Assembly (NCBI RefSeq): GCF_027409185.1
Contig: NC_084462.1
Coordinates: 185,012,071-185,076,070 of the forward strand
Origin: Cynocephalus volans
Taxonomy: Eukaryota; Chordata; Mammalia; Dermoptera; Cynocephalidae
Reading direction: 5' to 3'
DNA length: 64,000 bases
Part shown: positions 58,079 to 64,000 of the stretch, piece after piece
How the letters are laid out: each line of letters begins with the position of its first letter
Position numbering within the stretch: position 1 is the stretch's first letter
Program-made: the position numbers and the translations under genes
The notes under the pieces: generated by a model
What the model saw: the letters and a program-made list of their open reading frames with translations, nothing else
Databases searched by the model: none
What the model was told of the DNA's origin: nothing

Positions 58079-59170
58079 CTACCACACCTTGTTCCTCAGA
58101 GACAAGTCACTAAGGCAAACACATAGACAAGATGCCCCCTACCCACTGTGTGACAAAATCACATGGGACTAGAAATATTATGTTGGAAATTTCTAGAAAG
58201 CTCGATCTTCTTCAGTCTCATTTGGAAATCATCTGTTCACACTCCTGCCCCAACACCTACAATGTCAGCCTTGACTGTCACATCAGACTCAGTCTTGAGG
58301 TTCATGATCTCGTCACTTGCTTCAGGTGACAAGTGACTCCTCGGTGGTGTTCTCTCAAGCGCAGCTCCTCCTGCATCTGCAGACCTGTGAGATGGACACT
58401 CTGTGCCCTGCCTCCCCTTAACCCAATGTACTGTGATGAGTCACATCCAGGATGAAAACTGTAGACAACCGTGTTCAAAGAGTAATTCCAGGCACCTGGG
58501 AGTCACTGGATCACAGCAACTTTGAACACTGGTTGGGCACGTGGTGCCACTGTCTGGTGCTGGTTTATTTCTACTGTCTGGTGATGACAATGCAAGACTC
58601 ACAGCTTCTCTCTTTGGCATTCTAGTCCCACCCTGTTAGGTCACATCCTTTTTCAATTTTAAATTGTTGTTTTTTGCAGTGGATTACATCTTTTAGTCTT
58701 TTTTATTTAAAATGAGCTAGAAGAAGTTACAGGTTGTGAGAAATATTAGAACATAAGTAAAAACTGTCCCTTTATGACTGTTCAGGGCATACAGCAGATA
58801 ATCTCAGTGAATTACATTGAAAACACTGACTTTGAAATGGATCAGAGGTACAAATAAAAAACAGGGACTATGTATCTGTGTAAAACAGCCAATTCTAAAT
58901 AAGGAAATGGTGAAGTGACTGGAGCAACTGACTTGTTTTCTCAGAGTCTGGGATTTAGGAAAGTTTAGACTTAAATATGGGAAGATATATTAGGTCTACA
59001 GGCATAGATTTTCTCATAGAAATGGAAGGTGCAGACCCCTACAACAAACAAACAAAGAAGTGCTTACTCTCAGCCTTGCTCTGCATGTGCTAACGGAGCT
59101 GGGCCTTTTGAGGTGAGGGTCCTGAGTTCCCTCTCAACCAGTCCTGTGTCACCGTCCAGGGCTCTTGCTG
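58076..59170. other. Non-genic stretch, nothing recognised
   Basis: Homologous to 36771-37870. No gene. Confidence 0.55.
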
Positions 59171-59512
59171 CTTTCCATAGGCCAATTTTGTACAGATTTT
59201 CCTGTATGTTTTATTCTAAGTGTTTCATAGTTTCAGGATTCAAAAGTAATTTTTAATCCATTTTGAGTGAATTTTTCTAACAGGTTCTAATTTCAATCTT
59301 TTGCATATGGATATCCAATTTTCCCAGCACAAGTTTACTGATGAAATTGTACACTTCTCATTATGTATTCTTGTACCTTGGTAAAAGTCATGTGAACACA
59401 AATGTTTGGTTTTATTTCTTGACTCTCTGTTCTGTTTGTCTCTAAGTCTGATTGTATGTCTTTAGCATGCTGTTTTGATTACTTTAGCTTTATAATATAT
59501 TTAGAACCAAGG
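59171..59512 (-). mobile_element. L1 ORF2 fragment, sense half of twin-primed insertion (unit 3)
   Basis: Unit 3 copy of 15860-16205. Confidence 0.75.
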
Positions 59513-59534
59513 TTAAGTAGGCGTTATCTATGGG

Positions 59535-60395
59535 ATGCAAGGACGATCCAAAATAAGCAAGCAAATGTATGTGATAAACTGCATTACTGAATGAAGGAAA
59601 AAAAAAACCAAACAAATGATCATCTTAAGAGAAGCAGAAAAAACATGCAGCATACTTTAATACCTTTTTTATAACAAAAATTTTAACAAATCAGTTATAG
59701 AAAAAAAATACCTCATTATATTAAAGTTCATATATGACAATCCCACAGCTAACAATATGCTTCACATTGAAAGTTGCAAGTTTGTTATATGTGATCAGAA
59801 CAAGACAACACCACCCTCTTTCACCACATCTCTTCAACATAGAACTGGAAGTTCTAGTCCGAGCAGTTAGGTAATAAAAATAAACAAATGTCATCCCCAG
59901 GGGAAAGGAGAAAGAAAATTGCTTCTGTTTGCTGATAATATGATCTTACATATAAAACCCTAAAAACTCCTCCTATAAATTTTGAGAACTAATAAAAAAA
60001 GTTGGCAATAGAGCATGATAAAAAAATCAACACTCAGAAATCAGTAGTGTTCCTATAGTATAACCATGTACTTCCTAAAAAATAATCCCAATTACATTAG
60101 CATTAGAAAAACAAATTAAATTCTTCAGAATGAATTTAACCAAATAGTTTTAAAATGTGTATGCAGAAAACACTAAACCATTGATAAAAAATGGAAATGA
60201 CATAAAAGATGGAAAGATATCTTGTTTTCATGAATTTGAAGAATTGATATAGAATCAAACACAAGCAAGCATTTCACACAATATGTATCAAAACCCCAAT
60301 GTAATTCTTTCACAGAAATTAAAAAAAATCTAAAATTTGTTTTAAACCACGAAGGACCTCAAAGAATCAAAGCAGTTCTGAACTAAACAGCAAAG
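59535..60395 (+). mobile_element. L1 ORF2 fragment, inverted half of twin-primed insertion (unit 3)
   Basis: Unit 3 copy of 16235-17100. Confidence 0.78.
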
Positions 60396-60866
60396 TTGAA
60401 GGCCACCAGTGATTTTAATTTGTACTGGAAACTTTTGAGATTATGTTACAAGACTCCATAACTTGTTCAACTTCCTTAGTATACTAGAAAGTATGAAAAC
60501 AAAAGGTTAACAGAAAAGTGCTGAAAGAGAAGCTCAGAATGTTGTGGGGGGGGTCATTAGTAGAATAGAAACTGCCAAGGAAAGAGTCAGAGAGTTTCGT
60601 CACGTGTCAAATAGAAGATTTCAAGACGAAATGAAAAAAAAAAAACAATTAAAAATAAGACAGAACATAGATGATCTGTGGGGGAACGTCAAAACATGTA
60701 ACATGTGTATAATTGGATCTCCATTGATGCAGAAGGAGAGCAGAACAGAATCAGTTTAAATATAAATGGATGAGAATTTTTCAACATTGATGGTAGACAC
60801 AAAAATACAGAACAAGGAAGCCCAGAGAAGAAAAAACAGGATAAATAAGACAACAGGAATGAAGTA

Positions 60867-61094
60867 CATGTACATGCACAGACACACATGCACACACACA
60901 CACATACAGATATACATAAATACATACACATCCCTACACACAGAAACACACACATAAAGACACACACACATACGTACATACACAAATACATACAGATACA
61001 CACATGCACACACACACAAACACATACAGATACACACATGCACACACATAAACACAAACACACACACACACGCACATATACACACAGACACACA
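60867..61094. repeat. Complex CA/ACAT microsatellite, unit 3
   Basis: About 230 bp, arranged more like unit 2 than unit 1. Confidence 0.95.
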
Positions 61095-61344
61095 GAACCA
61101 TGACCCAAACCTTAGGCCTTATCATAATAAAATGGCAGAACATATTCAAAGAGGTTAGGTATAAACATGTTTAAATACAAAAGATGAATGACACAGGTTA
61201 CAGGGGACTTCATGTCAGAATCAGTGCAAACAAAAATGCAGAGGTTTGAAATACTTAAAGTGTTGGAACCTGCACCCACCATGCACCAGAAATATATATT
61301 CAGCTAAATGATCCTGCAAAAGTGGAGACCAGCATCTCCTCATA

Positions 61345-61595
61345 TGTTCCCTCCCTCCGAGAAGGAATGACTATTTGATATATGTCAAATAGCATGGAAA
61401 TTATAGTCAATAATAATAGATTGTAAATTTCAAAATAGTGAAAAGAGTAAATTTAAAACATCTCACCACAAAAATGGTACGGTGAGGGGATGCATGTGTT
61501 CATCAGTTTGACCTGATTTTTCCACATTATCCACATTTATCAAAACATCGCGTTCCCCAGAAATGAATACAATTATGATTTATCAGTTAAGATAA
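61345..61595 (+). mobile_element. L1 3' UTR relic
   Basis: Unit 3 copy of 17960-18225. Confidence 0.6.
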
Positions 61596-61599
61596 CATT

Positions 61600-63053
61600 A
61601 ATGAAAAAGTGAAGGAGAAATAAAGCGTCTCTCAGACCACACAGTGGTGAAGGATCAAAGCGTCCCTCAGAATCATGAAAGAGGTGAGCACGGCTGCCAG
61701 CACAGCTTCGGCTCGACACCTTCAATGTGACAAGTAGATGTAAAGAAGCAGCAATCATGAGGACACACACACACAGTCCTTGACTTTCTGGTGCGACACG
61801 AGGTGTTCTGGTCTCAGGACTTGCACATAAGGAGCTTGGACGTCATCACTCCCATCCAGACAACAAGAAAACCCTGAACAGACTGAAAATCAGTAACTCT
61901 TCTTAGACATCAAGGGACATTTCATCGAGTCTATAGCACGTCTTATCCTATTTACAGTGTGCTTTGCAGGGGCAAAGTTTTTAATTAATGACTCTAGCCT
62001 GTCCATGTTTCTACCGTGGATCATGCTGTTCTATCACCTCCTATGTACTTGGCATTTCCTCATTTCCTGACATATGTGGAAGCCGTAGGGTCCCTGCTGT
62101 GCACCACGTGAGGTCTCTGCCTTCACAGCTCATTCCAATCACTGAGCCTCGGATCTGCACCTGCACTGCGGAGGGTTGATGGGAACCAAGCTGGGCTCTG
62201 GACCTGTGGAGCTGACCATCTGGGAACAGAGCAAGTGAGAATTTACACAATAGAAGACAGATGGTTACACTAGGGTGAGTGTCTGTGGGATACATTGGGG
62301 GCAGCAGAGTGGGGAGTGGGCAGGTCTCAGGGCTCTGTCAGCTGGTTCTCATTATCCGCATGGATTATCTTCTCCCCATGGAAGCTGAGAGACAAGTCTT
62401 AGAACACAGTTCCCAAGGGTACATAGATCCCAGCCCAAAATTCAGCCCAGCAGGGCTCTGATTGATTATCTCAGTGCTTGTCATCCTGAATCCTCCACAT
62501 GGAAGTATCAGAGCTGTGTCTGGCCCTCAGGCAGCTGCTTCTCCGTCCAGGACACTGAGGAACGGACAGAGAGTGAGACCAACCCTGAACATCAGTGTCC
62601 ACAGTGTGGATGAGGATCCAGAGGCTAAAATTCCTCAATGAGGATAGAGACGCCATGGGCAGGGGTCCTGTAGGATGAGCATAACCATGTGGGGACATGT
62701 GTGCTTGACTGAGGGAAAGGCCAATAAGGGACAATGATTCAATTGTCAGGAAAGAGGACAGCTCATGTTATCACCTAACAAAAGAAAGGTCCCAGTGAAT
62801 GGAAAAATCTTATCTACAGATGAGAAAAGTTACTTCACTCTGTGTTGCCTGCAGTGAGAACATGGGAATTAGAGTCACAAAGAACAAAGCAGGAAATGAC
62901 CCTGGGGGACATCTGGGAGTCAGCAGAGCAGAGGAAAGCTCAGATCCCAAGAGGAACCCCCATCCCCTCTCTGCACCTGCTCCATGGGGCACAGGAGCTG
63001 GGTGGGCCTTGAGCGCCCCCTGCAGCCCAGACCCCTCCTGTATCCTGCAGGGA
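61600..63053. other. 3' flank of V segment 3, non-genic
   Basis: Homologous to 18230-19676, with the same 748-bp gap as unit 1 (junction near 61905). No gene. Confidence 0.55.
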
Positions 63054-63092
63054 GGTTTGTGTCTGGGCTCACGCTGACTTCCTGTCACTGTG
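63054..63092 (-). other. V segment 3 recombination signal (23-RSS)
   Basis: Heptamer CACAGTG (63086-63092), 23-bp spacer, nonamer ACACAAACC (63054-63062), all consensus. Confidence 0.97.
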
Positions 63093-63533
63093 TCTCTCGC
63101 ACAGTAATACACGCCTGTGTCCTCGTCGGTCACAGAGCTCAGCTGCAGGGAGAACTGGTTCTTGGACGTGTCTCTGGTGATGGAAGTGCGGCTCTTGAGG
63201 GACGGGTTATAATATGTGCTTCCACTATAACTAATGCGTCCCATCCACTCAAGGCTCTTCCCCGTGGGTTGGCAGATCCAGCTCCAGTAGGAATTACTGG
63301 TTGTGATGGAGTCACCAGAGACATCGCAGGTGAGGGAGAGGGTCTGCGAGGGCTTCACCAGTCCTGGGCCCGACTCCTGCAGCTGCACCTCGGACAGGAC
63401 ACCTGGAGACAAGGAGAATCAGAACCTGTCAGTCACATGCAGTCACAACCATCCCACTGACCCACTTCTGTCATCTGAGACACTCACCTTGAGGAGTTGT
63501 CACCAGGCAAAGGAGAAGACCCCACAGTCTCAT
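63093..63533 (-). CDS. Immunoglobulin heavy variable segment, IGHV4-like (V3), open but with an extra Cys
   Basis: Exon 1 is 63488-63533 (leader [15 protein letters not shown]); the intron is 63403-63487; exon 2 is 63093-63402 (310 bp). CDR1 is [10 protein letters not shown] (10 residues) and CDR2 is ISYSGST. FR1 has LTCDVS where V1 and V2 have LTCTVS. FR2 reads [10 protein letters not shown]: the conserved Arg two residues after the core Trp is replaced by Cys, consistent with a CGC-to-TGC change at a CpG. Both canonical Cys residues, the Trp and the terminal YYCAR are intact, and there is no stop. The frame is open, but the extra cysteine and the loss of the FR2 Arg may impair folding or heavy-light pairing. 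Confidence 0.92.
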
Positions 63534-63645
63534 CTTCTGTTAGATCTCAACTCTGCCTTCCCCAGAGACCTGAGCCCTGCCTGAGGACAGACCTGTGAGC
63601 TTCCACCACCCATGAGTCCACATTTACCCTGGAGCTTGAAGGAAA

Positions 63646-63653
63646 ATTTGCAT
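63646..63653 (-). promoter_or_regulatory. Octamer ATGCAAAT, V3 promoter
   Basis: Perfect octamer 113 bp upstream of the leader ATG; TATAAG at 63670-63677 on the upstream side. Confidence 0.9.
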
Positions 63654-64000
63654 GTGGGAGAGCTCTGTCCTTATAAGTGCTGAGGAACTGAGGTGAGATT
63701 ATCTGGTTTTTTTGTTTTCTTTTAATTAACTGCGAGCTTTTTTTTTCTTTAAAATTATTTGACATGTAATTGTGAGATGGGTGAGAAGTTGCTGAGTTTC
63801 AAACATGGAAAATGTGACCCTAGCTGTCTGAGGCCAGATCTACCTTCCTTCAAACCCTGTCTTCTCCTGCGCTCTCTTGGACTCAGCTCAACTCTCTCTC
63901 ATAAACTCAGGCTCGGGGTCTTGCTTCCACAGTTCTGTTCCCAGCACGACCCCTGCTTTCTTTCCCTGCACCCTCTCCCATGACGTGGTTCTCGTCACCC
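63654..64000. other. 5' flank of V segment 3, cut by window edge
   Basis: Homologous to 20277-20630 and 43063-43420. No gene. Confidence 0.6.

Larger units (their letters stand above)
44400..64000. repeat. IGHV duplicon unit 3 (right end cut by window)
   Basis: At least 19.6 kb. It keeps MaLR element A, the L1 ORF2 fragment and the MIR. It has lost the element B LTR and carries two short inversions (52644-52848 and 54861-54993). Confidence 0.93.

Noticed and set aside
1-64000. IGHD, IGHJ, constant-region exons, tRNA/rRNA genes, CRISPR-like arrays
   Set aside because: Looked for and not seen. The only regularly spaced repeats are microsatellites and the degenerate array of about 60 bp at 25853-26105 and 48597-48850.

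Overview
The window is mammalian genomic DNA from an immunoglobulin heavy-chain variable (IGHV) cluster. Three intact-looking V segments lie on the minus strand. Each has a 46-bp leader exon, an 85-bp-class intron, a V exon ending in Y-Y-C-A-R, and a canonical 23-bp-spacer recombination signal sequence (RSS). Each is paired with an IGHV2-like pseudogene. The rest is old repeat DNA: ERVL-MaLR elements, a class I (gammaretrovirus-like) endogenous retrovirus, several ages of LINE-1, one MIR, and CA/GA microsatellites. The MaLR and L1 types point to a placental mammal. I see no Alu, B1/B2 or other lineage-restricted young SINE, so I do not name a species.

Layout. 1-3550 is a fairly young LINE-1 in minus orientation, with an almost complete 5' end; its 3' part runs off the left edge. 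From 3551 on, the window is three tandem copies of one duplicon of about 22 kb: unit 1 (3551-21660, shortened by deletions), unit 2 (21661-44399) and unit 3 (44400 to the right edge). Each unit runs left to right: old L1 3' UTR relic; CA microsatellite; MaLR element; (units 2 and 3 only) a 1.2-kb unassigned block and an L1 ORF2 fragment; ERV env/pol remnant; second MaLR piece; L1/MIR relics; third MaLR scrap between opposed L1 tails; IGHV2-like pseudogene; GA microsatellite; a twin-primed inverted L1; CA microsatellite; L1 3' end; functional-looking IGHV4/clan II V segment; V promoter flank. Both V segments are on the minus strand, so the D-J-C end of the locus would lie to the left.

The units differ by discrete rearrangements. 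Unit 1 has a private 3,393-bp deletion that fuses MaLR to ERV env, and a private 560-bp deletion that removes a MIR. Unit 2 has a 174-bp deletion in ERV integrase, and keeps a 748-bp block missing from units 1 and 3. Unit 3 has two small inverted segments (205 bp and 133 bp), each flanked on both sides by deletions. These scars, together with V differences concentrated in CDR1/CDR2, suggest duplication followed by template-switch repair and gene conversion.

Only the three V segments look like working genes. Their function is to be joined by RAG1/RAG2 to D-J segments in B cells. None of the retroelement reading frames is intact. Repeat-family names come from recognising sequence patterns by eye, not from a database search; edges of old repeats are approximate to tens of bases.
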